This document shows positions 7,157-15,707 of a stretch of 23,149 nt of DNA, one piece after another (positions within the stretch are counted from its first letter, which is position 1; every line of letters begins with the position of its first letter). The position numbers were made by a program, and so were the translations under genes. The DNA lies in contig WLGA01000004.1 in NCBI GenBank assembly GCA_009703445.1, forward strand, positions 1-23,149, given 5' to 3'. Origin of the DNA: Actinomycetota bacterium (lineage in GTDB: Bacteria; Actinomycetota; Actinomycetes; Actinomycetales; Microbacteriaceae). The notes below the pieces were generated by a model. That model searched no databases. It had not been told where the DNA came from and saw nothing but the letters and a program-made list of their open reading frames with translations.

Positions 7157-7174
7157 TTCAAGGCAGGTCGGCAG

Positions 7175-8956
7175 ATGACATATCTGAGGCCCGGCGACCC
7201 AAAGCGCAGACTTCGCGGCCTCAAGATTTCAATCGTTATCCTCGCCCTGTTATTTGGTGGGCGCCTAGTGGACCTCCAAATCCTCCAGGCTGAAGCGATC
7301 AACGCCAAGTCTTATTCGAACCGCGCTGTTTCTCGTGTCCTGCCTTCGCTAAGAGGCGACATCACCGACGGAACCGGGGCTGTTCTGGCTCACACGGTTT
7401 TCAAATACGACATCAACGCGGCACCGGACATCGTTGCTCCGTTCACTCGCAAGGTGAATGGCCAGGAAGTTCTAATCAGCGTCGAACAGGCAGCCACCGA
7501 ATTGGCGGCTCTGGTTGGTCAAACCCAACCCGAAGTGCTGACCAAGTTGATTGGAACCGGCAAGTACTCGCAGGTCGCCAAGGCGGTCGAAGCATCGGTC
7601 TATCGACAGATCAAGGCGCTCGACATTCCGTGGCTCTTCTATGACCCACGACCGGCCCGAATCTATCCAAATGGAGCAGTCGCCGGAGGCATCCTTGGTT
7701 TCTTGGACCCGGATGGAAAACCGCTCGAGGGCATCGAAGTTGCGCAGAATGCCTGCCTCGCCGGCAAGGATGGCGAAGAGACTTTTGAAAAGGGCGTCGA
7801 CGGAATCAAGATTCCTTCGAGTGCGATAACCACTAAGGCTGCGGTGCCGGGCAAGAAGATTAAGCTCACGATCAACGCCGACCTTCAGTATTACGCTCAG
7901 CAGATTTTGACCGCCAACGTTGCGAAGCTTCGCGCCGACTGGGGAACGGCCGTAGTTATCGAAGTCAAGACCGGAAAAATTTTGGTCGCGGCCGATGCGC
8001 CAAGCTATGACCCGAATGAACCGAGCAAATCATCCGTGGAGAATCGTGGTTCACGCGTCTTCAGAACCTCTTTTGAGCCAGGTTCGACCATGAAAATGGT
8101 GACCGCGGCCACGGCAATCGATGATGGCAAGGTTACTGCGACCTCTCAATTCGTAGCGCCGTTCGGTATGACGATTCCGCACTCAAACGGTTACCGAGTA
8201 ACTGACAGCCACGTGCACGGCGATGACAAACTGACCGTCGCTGGTGTGCTTCGAGACTCTTCAAACACCGGCGCCATGCAGGTTGGCAACACCGTTCCGT
8301 GGCAGGATCGCTACACCTACATGCAGCGATTTGGCGTCGGTTCGAAGCCGGGCTCCGGATTCCCTGGAGAGAGCGCCGGCCTGCTAAACACCAAGACCAC
8401 TTGGAGCAATGACGTCGTCAAGCGATATGTATCGACATTTGGTCAAGGTGTATCGGTGACCCCGCTGCAGTCGGCAATGATGTACCAAGCCGTTGCCAAT
8501 AAGGGCGTTCGCCTTCAGCCTCAGTTGATTGAGGGCTGCATCGATGATTCGGGCAACCTGACCAAAGTCACCAAGGACAAAGCACCCGTGCGCGTAGTAA
8601 GCGAAGCATCGGCAAGTTCGACTCTGGACATCCTGGAAAAGGTCGTCGAAGAGGGTGGCATTGGTAAGCACGCCGCGGTGCCTGGCTACCGTGTCGGCGG
8701 CAAGACCGGCACCGCCCAGATTATTGATCCGAACACCGGGCGCTATGGCAACTTGCACGCGATTTCATTCATTGGTGTGGCTCCGATTGATGACCCTCAG
8801 TTTGTGGTTGCCGTGACTGCCTATAAGTCGCGAACCGTGAGTAACTCATTGGGTGCTACGCCAATCTTCAAGGCAATCATGTCTCAGGTTTTGCGCACCT
8901 ACCGTGTGCCGCCGTCGACTACCAAGTCAGCCAACCTGCCAACAGAGTGGAAGTGA
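7175..8956 (+). CDS. ftsI: Septal peptidoglycan transpeptidase FtsI (PBP3, class B)
   Basis: Class B penicillin-binding protein that cross-links septal peptidoglycan together with FtsW. At 593 residues it has a short cytoplasmic head, one membrane anchor (about 16-36), the dimerisation or pedestal domain starting with LPSLRGDITDGTG (57-68), and the transpeptidase domain. Its catalytic motifs are intact: S304-T-M-K307 with nucleophile S304, S362-S-N364, and K510-T-G-T513. No PASTA repeat follows; the protein ends soon after the transpeptidase fold, unlike some Gram-positive PBP2x proteins. The ATG at 7175 follows AAGGCAGG (7160-7167), 18 bases after ftsL. Confidence 0.96.
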   Translation: MTYLRPGDPKRRLRGLKISIVILALLFGGRLVDLQILQAEAINAKSYSNRAVSRVLPSLRGDITDGTGAVLAHTVFKYDINAAPDIVAPFTRKVNGQEVLISVEQAATELAALVGQTQPEVLTKLIGTGKYSQVAKAVEASVYRQIKALDIPWLFYDPRPARIYPNGAVAGGILGFLDPDGKPLEGIEVAQNACLAGKDGEETFEKGVDGIKIPSSAITTKAAVPGKKIKLTINADLQYYAQQILTANVAKLRADWGTAVVIEVKTGKILVAADAPSYDPNEPSKSSVENRGSRVFRTSFEPGSTMKMVTAATAIDDGKVTATSQFVAPFGMTIPHSNGYRVTDSHVHGDDKLTVAGVLRDSSNTGAMQVGNTVPWQDRYTYMQRFGVGSKPGSGFPGESAGLLNTKTTWSNDVVKRYVSTFGQGVSVTPLQSAMMYQAVANKGVRLQPQLIEGCIDDSGNLTKVTKDKAPVRVVSEASASSTLDILEKVVEEGGIGKHAAVPGYRVGGKTGTAQIIDPNTGRYGNLHAISFIGVAPIDDPQFVVAVTAYKSRTVSNSLGATPIFKAIMSQVLRTYRVPPSTTKSANLPTEWK

Positions 8957-8963
8957 TCCAACG

Positions 8964-10505
8964 GTGAAAGAGTCAATCCCACCAATTTTGAGACCTGAAT
9001 CGGTTGCCCCGGTTCAGCTTCAGGCTTTTGCCACGCATTTTGGCTTGCCAATCACCGGAAACGGCGAAAGGGTTAGTGTCACGGGTATCAGCATGAACAC
9101 CGGTGACCTCAGACCCGGCGACCTTTTCGTTGCCATGCCAGGCAAGAAGACACACGGTGCTAACTTTGCCGGCAAAGCAATCGAACTCGGAGCCGTCGCT
9201 ATCGTCACCGATAAGGCTGGCATGGACATTCTCGGGGAATCCCAACTTCCGATCTTGTTGCTGGAGAACCCTCGCGCGAACCTCGGCGATTTAGCCGCTT
9301 TTGTCTACGGAAACGTTCCAGGCAACATGCCAAAGTTGTTCGCAACCACTGGAACCAACGGAAAGACCTCGACCAGCTACCTCCTCGAGGGAATCCTGCG
9401 ACAGCTGGGGGAGACCACCGGCCTAACTTCGACCGCCGAGCGTCACATTGCCGGCGAAATCATCGTTAGTCGTTTGACGACCCCAGAGTCGCCTGAAATG
9501 CAGGCTCTAATCGCTCGCATGCGCGAAAAAGGTGTCACCTCGGTTGCAGTAGAGGTTTCGGCCCAAGCGCTTTCCCAGTTGCGCGTTGACGGTATGCATT
9601 TTGACGTGGTCGGGTTCACAAACCTGAGCCATGATCACCTAGATGACTACGCCGACATGCAGGCATATCTAGAGGCGAAACTGCCGTTGTTCACGAAAAA
9701 ACGCGCAGAGCGCGGTGTTGTTTGCTTGGACACGGTTTATGGCAAAGACTTCGTCAAGCACAGTGAAATTCCGGTTGTCACCATTACGAGCCGAATCGGC
9801 GTCGACGCAGACTGGCACGTCGGTATCACCGCCGAGACCCCGGCTTACACCTCGTTCGTACTCGCTGGCCCAAACGGCGTAAACATCCGTTCGAGGGTCC
9901 CTTTGCTAGGCGCACACATGGCGGCAAACGCCGGCCTTGCGATTGTCATGCTGATTGAAGCTGGCTTCGAAGCTGAAAAAATCCAGGCTGCGATTTTGAA
10001 CGGCATCGATGCCTACCTTCCTGGCCGCACTGAACGTGTGACCGGGGAGACCGGGCCAGACGTCTATGTCGACTTCGGTCACAGCCCAGATGCTTTCCTG
10101 AACACTTTGGCAGCCGTACGCAAGGTCACCGAGGGTCGTGTTTTCATGGTGTTTGGTGCGGATGGCGACAGAGATGCAACCAAGCGCCCTGACATGGCAC
10201 GTGTGGCCGCCGAGGGTTGCGATGTCCTGGTCGTTACCGACCACCATCCGAGATTTGAAGACCCAGCCTCGATTCGCAAGACCTTGGTTGAAGCGGCCAC
10301 TGCCGCACGCCCGAACCTAGAGATTTATGAGGTCAGCCCACCTGAGGCGGCCATCCGTAAGGCAGTTTCGCTCGCTCAACCAGGCGACGCCATTTTGTGG
10401 GCAGGCCCAGGGCACCAGGACTACCGCGACATCAGGGGAGTCCGGACTCCATACTCTGCCCGTGCCGAGGCTCGCGCCGCGCTCAAGGAAAATGGTTGGG
10501 CATGA
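8964..10505 (+). CDS. murE: UDP-MurNAc-dipeptide:amino acid ligase MurE
   Basis: Cytoplasmic ATP-dependent ligase adding the third residue (a diamino acid) to UDP-MurNAc-L-Ala/Gly-D-Glu. With the GTG at 8964 (seven bases after ftsI, GGAAG upstream) it has 513 residues; the frame extends further left but would overlap ftsI. Domains: N-terminal UDP-substrate domain (1-120), central ATPase with GTNGKTST (130-137), FTNLSHDHLDDY and the carbamylated K239 (AYLEAKLPLF), C-terminal domain with GRTERV and the position-3 selectivity loop. That loop reads D426-H-H-P-R430 instead of the DNPR of diaminopimelate-adding enzymes, and the usual EVSSH reads EVSAQ. This suggests a different third amino acid, as in Microbacteriaceae with group B peptidoglycan. 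Stop overlaps murF by four bases. Confidence 0.95.
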   Translation: MKESIPPILRPESVAPVQLQAFATHFGLPITGNGERVSVTGISMNTGDLRPGDLFVAMPGKKTHGANFAGKAIELGAVAIVTDKAGMDILGESQLPILLLENPRANLGDLAAFVYGNVPGNMPKLFATTGTNGKTSTSYLLEGILRQLGETTGLTSTAERHIAGEIIVSRLTTPESPEMQALIARMREKGVTSVAVEVSAQALSQLRVDGMHFDVVGFTNLSHDHLDDYADMQAYLEAKLPLFTKKRAERGVVCLDTVYGKDFVKHSEIPVVTITSRIGVDADWHVGITAETPAYTSFVLAGPNGVNIRSRVPLLGAHMAANAGLAIVMLIEAGFEAEKIQAAILNGIDAYLPGRTERVTGETGPDVYVDFGHSPDAFLNTLAAVRKVTEGRVFMVFGADGDRDATKRPDMARVAAEGCDVLVVTDHHPRFEDPASIRKTLVEAATAARPNLEIYEVSPPEAAIRKAVSLAQPGDAILWAGPGHQDYRDIRGVRTPYSARAEARAALKENGWA

Positions 10506-11902
10506 TCAAGCTCTCTCTAGGTGAAATCACTCAGGCGCTCCATGGTCAGCTGCATGGCCCGGACGACGCGGGCGAACAACTGGTTACCGGTACTGTCGAA
10601 ACCGACTCTCGTTTGATTGCCACCGGTGCACTGTTTTTTGCTCGACCGGGAGAAGTCACCGACGGGCACCTTTTTGTACCTTCGGCGCAGGAGAAAGGCG
10701 CAGTCGCCGCGGTGGTTGACCACCTGGTTGAGGCAACAATTCCGCAAATTCTCGTTGCCGATGTCACCGCAGCTCTCGGTGATTTGGCCAAGTATGTGCT
10801 GGCTCGCATCCGTGAAGTGAGCGAACTAAAAGTCATCGGAATCACCGGTTCAAACGGCAAGACGACCACCAAGAACATGCTCCGCGAAATTCTTTCCAAG
10901 GTGGGGCCAACGATCGCGCCAATCGAGTCTTATAACAACGAGGTCGGTGCGCCGATCTCGATTTTGAAGGCCGATTTCGAAACTAAGTTCCTAGTGGTTG
11001 AGTTGGGTGCCGGCGGCCCAGGCAGCATCGCCTACCTTGCAGATATTGCGAAACCGGACTTCGGTGTGCTGTTGAAGGTTGGTCTCGCCCATGTCGGTGA
11101 GTTTGGCGGCATCGAAGGCACGGCGAAAATCAAGGGTGAATTGGCTCTAGCGCTAACGGCTGACGGTCTGTTCATTGGCAATGCCGACGATGGCTACATC
11201 CGTGATATGCCAACCGCGGCCAAGCAAGTATGGTTTGGCACCGCACCGGATGCCGGCTATCGGGCAACCGACCTCCAGTTGAACATCGCCGGAACAAGTT
11301 TCGAGATGCACTGGCCGACTGGTGAATCAGAGCGAATCACACTCAGAATTCTCGGCGAACACCATGTGATGAATGCCTTGGCGGCCTGTGCCGTTGCTGA
11401 TCAACTTGGCGTCGCACGATCGACCATCAAGTCGGCATTGGAAGCCATGCCTCTCGCCGAGCGATGGAGAATGCAGCTCGACACCCGCGAGGATGGAATT
11501 TCCATCATCAACGATGCGTATAACGCCAGCCCAGACTCGACCAAGGCCGCTCTGCAGACTCTCGCTCAACTCGGCAAGTCTGGCCGTCGAACTATTGCCA
11601 TTCTTGGTGAAATGGCCGAACTTGGCGCCTTCTCAAGAGAGCAACACGACGCCATTGGGCGCATCGTTGTGCGTCTGAACATCGACCAGCTAGTCGTTGT
11701 CGGTTCCGGGGCGAAGTTGATTCACATGGGAGCCGAGCAAGAGGGTTCTTGGGGTGGTGAATCGAAATATTTCGATTCGATTGCCGAGGCTTTGGCCTAT
11801 GTTCGTGGAATGCTAGTTGCTGGCGACATAGTCTTGGTTAAATCCTCGAAGTCGGCCAATCTCAGACATCTGGGAGACGATTTATTGGAGGTTAAACCGT
11901 GA
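10502..11902 (+). CDS. murF: UDP-MurNAc-tripeptide:D-Ala-D-Ala ligase MurF
   Basis: Adds the D-Ala-D-Ala dipeptide to complete the UDP-MurNAc-pentapeptide. The ATG at 10502 overlaps the murE stop (ATGA) and gives 466 residues, the normal length. The N-terminal substrate domain has the TDSR motif (34-37), the ATPase core has GITGSNGKTTTK (113-124), then ESYNNEVGAPISIL, LGAGGPGSIAYL and VLLKVGLAHVGEFG. The C-terminal part carries the Mur-ligase NDAYNASPDS motif and AILGEMAELG. All key residues appear intact. The frame is open further left, but that part lies inside murE. Its stop overlaps mraY by four bases (GTGA). Confidence 0.96.
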   Translation: MIKLSLGEITQALHGQLHGPDDAGEQLVTGTVETDSRLIATGALFFARPGEVTDGHLFVPSAQEKGAVAAVVDHLVEATIPQILVADVTAALGDLAKYVLARIREVSELKVIGITGSNGKTTTKNMLREILSKVGPTIAPIESYNNEVGAPISILKADFETKFLVVELGAGGPGSIAYLADIAKPDFGVLLKVGLAHVGEFGGIEGTAKIKGELALALTADGLFIGNADDGYIRDMPTAAKQVWFGTAPDAGYRATDLQLNIAGTSFEMHWPTGESERITLRILGEHHVMNALAACAVADQLGVARSTIKSALEAMPLAERWRMQLDTREDGISIINDAYNASPDSTKAALQTLAQLGKSGRRTIAILGEMAELGAFSREQHDAIGRIVVRLNIDQLVVVGSGAKLIHMGAEQEGSWGGESKYFDSIAEALAYVRGMLVAGDIVLVKSSKSANLRHLGDDLLEVKP

Positions 11903-12999
11903 GAGCGATTCTGCTCGCCGGCGCAGTAGCGATGGCGTTTACCCTTCTGGTCACACCTGGATTCATCTGGCTTTTCCGTCGCCTCAAGTGGGGGCAGTTC
12001 ATCCGCGAGGATGGGCCACAGAGCCACAAAACCAAGCACGGCACCCCAACCATGGGCGGCGTGGTCATCATCTTTGCGGTGGTGATTGGTTATTTCGTGG
12101 GCAAGCTGGCTAACTTCGAAACCCCGACCATTTCAGCGCTGCTGGTGCTCTTTATGCTCGTCGGCCTCGGATTGGTCGGGTTCATTGACGACTTCATTAA
12201 GACTCACAAGCAACGAAGCCTGGGCCTAACCGGCTGGGCCAAGATTGCCCTGCAGGGCGTCGTGGCAACGGTTTTCGCGGTTCTTGCGCTTCAGTTTCCA
12301 AATGAACGCAACCTGACCCCGGCGTCGACAAAAATTTCTTTCACCCGCGACCTGCCGATTGACCTGATGATGTTCGGTTCAATCATTGGCGTTGGGCTCT
12401 TCGTGCTCTGGATTTATTTCTTGGTGGCTGGAACATCCAACGGTGTGAACATCGCCGATGGCTTGGATGGGTTGGCCACCGGGTCGAGCATCATGGCTAT
12501 TGGCGCCTATGCAATCATCGGGTTCTGGCAGTTCAACCAAAGCTGTGCGACCGTGATTGAAAACGTAGCCTCCTGCTACGAAGTGCGTGACCCGCTCGAC
12601 CTCGCCGTCGTAGCTTCTGCTTTGGTTGGTGCGCTAGCCGGTTTCCTTTGGTGGAACACGGCCCCGGCCCAAATCTTCATGGGCGACACCGGTTCGCTTG
12701 GCTTGGGCGGAGCACTCGCTTCGCTCGCCATTCTTTCTCGCACCGAACTTCTACTGGTTCTCATCGGTGGAATCTTCGTGATTGTGACCGGCTCAGTAAT
12801 TATTCAGCGAGCATTCTTCAAGATCACCAAGTGGCGCACCGGAACCGGGCGTCGCGTGTTCCTGATGAGCCCGTTGCACCATCACTTCGAACTCAAGGGT
12901 TGGGCTCAAATCACCGTGGTTGTCCGTTTTTGGATCATCGGCGGCCTTTCTGTTCTAACCGGTATCGGAATCTTCTATATCAACTGGATTTACGGCTAG
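11899..12999 (+). CDS. mraY: Phospho-MurNAc-pentapeptide translocase MraY
   Basis: Integral membrane enzyme that transfers phospho-MurNAc-pentapeptide to undecaprenyl phosphate, forming lipid I. The 366 residues contain about ten membrane helices. Signature sites: KTKHGTPTMGG (44-54), the Asp pair D97-D98 in GFIDDFIK, NGVNIADGLDG (181-191) with D187, MGDTGSLGLGG (261-271) with D263, and the HHH motif at 327-329 (SPLHHHFELKGW). All catalytic residues are present. The start is a GTG at 11899 inside the murF stop, so translation is probably coupled. An insertion-like loop with NQSCATVIENVASCYEV (213-229) lies between helices and holds two cysteines 10 residues apart; it is external if the usual topology holds. 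Confidence 0.97.
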   Translation: MRAILLAGAVAMAFTLLVTPGFIWLFRRLKWGQFIREDGPQSHKTKHGTPTMGGVVIIFAVVIGYFVGKLANFETPTISALLVLFMLVGLGLVGFIDDFIKTHKQRSLGLTGWAKIALQGVVATVFAVLALQFPNERNLTPASTKISFTRDLPIDLMMFGSIIGVGLFVLWIYFLVAGTSNGVNIADGLDGLATGSSIMAIGAYAIIGFWQFNQSCATVIENVASCYEVRDPLDLAVVASALVGALAGFLWWNTAPAQIFMGDTGSLGLGGALASLAILSRTELLLVLIGGIFVIVTGSVIIQRAFFKITKWRTGTGRRVFLMSPLHHHFELKGWAQITVVVRFWIIGGLSVLTGIGIFYINWIYG

Positions 13000-13006
13000 C
13001 AGCTTC

Positions 13007-14479
13007 ATGACCAATCTCGATCAACTCACCAGTTGGCATTCCAACTGGCGCGAAATCCGCGCCGTTGTTTTTGGGCTAGGTGTATCTGGTTTTTCGGTCG
13101 CTGACACTCTCGCGGAACTCGGCGCTAAAACTCTTGTGGTTGCCGAAAAAGCCGAGGCTGATTTGCTCGACATCCTGGATGTGATTGGAGTTCCTCATCT
13201 AACCGGCGACGCCGCCAAGGGGGTTCCTCAAGCGGTTATCGAGTTCACGCCGGATGTCATCGTCGTTTCACCCGGCATTCGCCCTCAGCACGAACTCCTG
13301 GTTTGGGCGGCTGCCAATTCGGTCACAGTTTGGGTCGACATTGACTTAGCCTGGCGTTTGCGCGATAAGACCGACCGTCTTGCCCACTGGTTCACCGTGA
13401 CCGGCACCAACGGAAAAACGACCACCGTTCAACTTTTGACCTCGATGTTGAATGCCGGTGGCATCAAGGCCGAGGCTTGTGGAAACATCGGCAAGCCGAT
13501 TTTGGATGCAATTCGAGACCCAGAGGGCTTCGACGCACTTGTAGTTGAACTATCGAGTTTCCAGCTGCACTATCTAGGGTCAATTTTTCCGTTTTCAAGT
13601 GCCGTCCTGAACCTTGCCGATGACCACCTTGACTGGCACGGCAGCTTCGAGGCCTATCGAGACGCAAAGGCCAAGGTTTACGAAAACACCGTGGCGGCCT
13701 GTGTCTACAACGTCATGGATAAGGCGACTGAGTCGATGGTTGAGGATGCAGACGTCGTCGATGGCGCCCGCGCGATTGGTTTCACCCTCGGAATTCCAAC
13801 TCGAAGCCAGGTAGGTTTTGTCGAAGACATTTTGTGTGATCGCGCCTTCTTGGATGACCGCGCCAATAACGCACTCGAAATCGCGACCCTGGCAGATATC
13901 GGTCAAATCGGTGTCATGACACCACACCTGATGGCAAATGTTGCCGCTGCGGCAGCAATGGCTCGATCTGCAGGGGTTGAGCCTGATCGAATTCGAGAGG
14001 CGATTCGCCATTTCAGACTCGACGCTCACCGCATCGAGCTCGTTGCCGAGGCCGATGGTGTTCGATGGATTGACGACTCGAAGGCCACCAACCCGCATGC
14101 TGCAAACGCCTCACTGGCCTCATTCGACCGAGTGGTCTGGATTGTCGGCGGTCTACTAAAGGGCGTCGATATTTCATCCTTGGTTGTGCGGCACAAGGCT
14201 AGTTTGGCTGCGGCAATAGTCATCGGCGAAGACCGCACCGCTGTCCTAGAAGCATTGGCCGCCAAGGCTCCCGGAGTGCCAGTTGAAGAAATAACTTCAG
14301 GCGCCGGTTCAGATGTGATGAAGGCTGCTGTAGAGGCAGCAGGTCGTTATGCCGCCGAGGGTGATGTGGTTCTGCTAGCACCGGCCGCGGCGTCAATGGA
14401 CCAATTCAAGGATTACGCAGACCGAGGCAACAGTTTTGCTGTTGCCGTCAGATCTCTCATCGGGGGAGACCGTGGCTAG
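13007..14479 (+). CDS. murD: UDP-MurNAc-L-alanine:D-glutamate ligase MurD
   Basis: Cytoplasmic ATP-dependent ligase adding D-glutamate to UDP-MurNAc-L-Ala. The 490 residues show the N-terminal Rossmann-like domain (VVFGLGVSGFS, 20-30), SPGIRP (88-93), the P-loop GTNGKTTT (133-140), ELSSFQL, LNLADDHLDWHG, the carbamylated lysine region AYRDAKAKVY, and the C-terminal HRIELV with DDSKATNPHA and LLAPAAASMDQF. The ATG at 13007 lies seven bases after mraY with no clear ribosome site, so it likely relies on re-initiation. Its 3' end overlaps the GTG of ftsW by eight bases. Confidence 0.96.
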   Translation: MTNLDQLTSWHSNWREIRAVVFGLGVSGFSVADTLAELGAKTLVVAEKAEADLLDILDVIGVPHLTGDAAKGVPQAVIEFTPDVIVVSPGIRPQHELLVWAAANSVTVWVDIDLAWRLRDKTDRLAHWFTVTGTNGKTTTVQLLTSMLNAGGIKAEACGNIGKPILDAIRDPEGFDALVVELSSFQLHYLGSIFPFSSAVLNLADDHLDWHGSFEAYRDAKAKVYENTVAACVYNVMDKATESMVEDADVVDGARAIGFTLGIPTRSQVGFVEDILCDRAFLDDRANNALEIATLADIGQIGVMTPHLMANVAAAAAMARSAGVEPDRIREAIRHFRLDAHRIELVAEADGVRWIDDSKATNPHAANASLASFDRVVWIVGGLLKGVDISSLVVRHKASLAAAIVIGEDRTAVLEALAAKAPGVPVEEITSGAGSDVMKAAVEAAGRYAAEGDVVLLAPAAASMDQFKDYADRGNSFAVAVRSLIGGDRG

Positions 14480-15707
14480 AAAATCTGCTTCCCGAAATCG
14501 CCAGAGTCTTGCTCAGTCGGGCGCGCGTCTTGAAGAGCTAGCCGGCCGCATCTTCCGTGCGCAATCGATTTACTTCTACCAACTGCTCGGGATCACTGTG
14601 TTCCTGGTTGCCTTTGGTCTAGTGATGGTCTTGTCGGCTTCCTCAATTGACTCGCTCAAGGCTTCAAACAACTCGTTTGCAATTTTTGGAAAGCAGGCCG
14701 GCTTCGCTGTGATCGGCTTGGTCGGTTTGTCACTGGCTTCTTTGATGCCACTCCAGTGGTGGCGTGGCAGAGCAAAGTTCCTATACATGCTCACGATGGG
14801 GCTGCAGCTGGCAGTGCTGTTCGTTGGTGTTGAAATCAACGGTAACCGCAACTGGATCAGCATTTTCGGCATCTCTTTGCAGCCATCCGAGTTCCTCAAA
14901 GTCGCTGTGGTTCTGCACGTTTCGGTCTTCTTGGCCGCCAAAGTGCGAGATCTTGATCTAGCGGAAACCTGGGGCCGTGCGGGCGTCATGATGGCCGCGG
15001 CGATGGCTCTGGTGTTCTTCGGTCGTGACCTTGGAACCATGTTGATCATGTTGATCATGTTTGTTGGCTTGCTTGCTCTCGCCGGTATGCCGATGAAGTT
15101 GCTGAGGTTGGTAGGCGTGGCCACCGTAATCGTTATACCTCTGGCCCTTTCTATCGGTTCTGGTTCTCGTATCGGGCGCATCACGGCGTGGCTGAACCCA
15201 AGCGCGCCTGACCCGAATGGCTACAACTGGCAGGCTGAACACGGAATGTGGGCAGTATCTGCAGGCGGCATTTTTGGCGCTGGCCTCGGTGAGTCCAAGA
15301 TGAAGTGGTCTTGGATTCCCGAGGTTGAAAACGACTTTATTTTCGCCGTGATTTCCGAAGAACTCGGCCTGGTTGGCGCACTCGTCGTTATCGCCCTGTT
15401 TGTTGCCCTCGCGTTTTCGTTCTTCAGGATCTGGCAGCGGACCTCGGATGACTTCAGCCGCTTTGTGGTCTCTGGCGTGATGATTTGGATTACCTCGCAG
15501 GCTCTGATCAACATCGCAGTTGTATTGCGACTTTTGCCGGTTCTCGGTGTTCCGCTTCCGCTGATTTCTGCGGGTGGTTCATCGTTGATCGCAACCCTCG
15601 GAGCAATTGGAATTGTGCTCGCAGTCGAACGCGAGAATCACGCCAACCCGCTCTCCGGTCGACAGGGGCGAATGCCTCAGACGCGCCAAGTTAGGCGCAC
15701 CCGATGA
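14472..15707 (+). CDS. ftsW: Septal peptidoglycan glycosyltransferase FtsW (SEDS family)
   Basis: Polytopic SEDS polymerase that uses lipid II at the septum in complex with FtsI. With GTG at 14472 it has 411 residues: a basic cytoplasmic head of about 35 residues, then about ten membrane helices. Conserved parts are VLSASS, NGNRNWI, LQPSEFLKVAVVLHVS, GRDLGTMLIM, the large extracellular loop with NPSAPDPNGYNWQAEHGMWAVSAGG split around the family's conserved Asp region, ENDFIFAVISEELG, and GVPLPLISAGGSS near the end. The GTG is chosen because GGGGGAG (14462-14468) lies three bases before it; the open frame starts earlier (14436) without a ribosome site. The stop overlaps murG by four bases. Confidence 0.95.
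   Translation: MARKSASRNRQSLAQSGARLEELAGRIFRAQSIYFYQLLGITVFLVAFGLVMVLSASSIDSLKASNNSFAIFGKQAGFAVIGLVGLSLASLMPLQWWRGRAKFLYMLTMGLQLAVLFVGVEINGNRNWISIFGISLQPSEFLKVAVVLHVSVFLAAKVRDLDLAETWGRAGVMMAAAMALVFFGRDLGTMLIMLIMFVGLLALAGMPMKLLRLVGVATVIVIPLALSIGSGSRIGRITAWLNPSAPDPNGYNWQAEHGMWAVSAGGIFGAGLGESKMKWSWIPEVENDFIFAVISEELGLVGALVVIALFVALAFSFFRIWQRTSDDFSRFVVSGVMIWITSQALINIAVVLRLLPVLGVPLPLISAGGSSLIATLGAIGIVLAVERENHANPLSGRQGRMPQTRQVRRTR

Noticed and set aside
8853..8963. Longer N-terminal extension of murE starting inside ftsI
   Set aside because: It would overlap ftsI by about 100 bases and adds Arg/Ser/Pro-rich residues not found in MurE; the GTG at 8964 fits spacing and family.
10397..10501. Longer N-terminal extension of murF
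   Set aside because: The extension is inside murE in another frame; the ATGA junction at 10502 is typical of this operon and gives the family start.
14576..15184. Minus-strand open frame (202 codons) antisense to ftsW
   Set aside because: Shadow of ftsW; composition is Arg/Thr/Ser-rich and no motif is visible.
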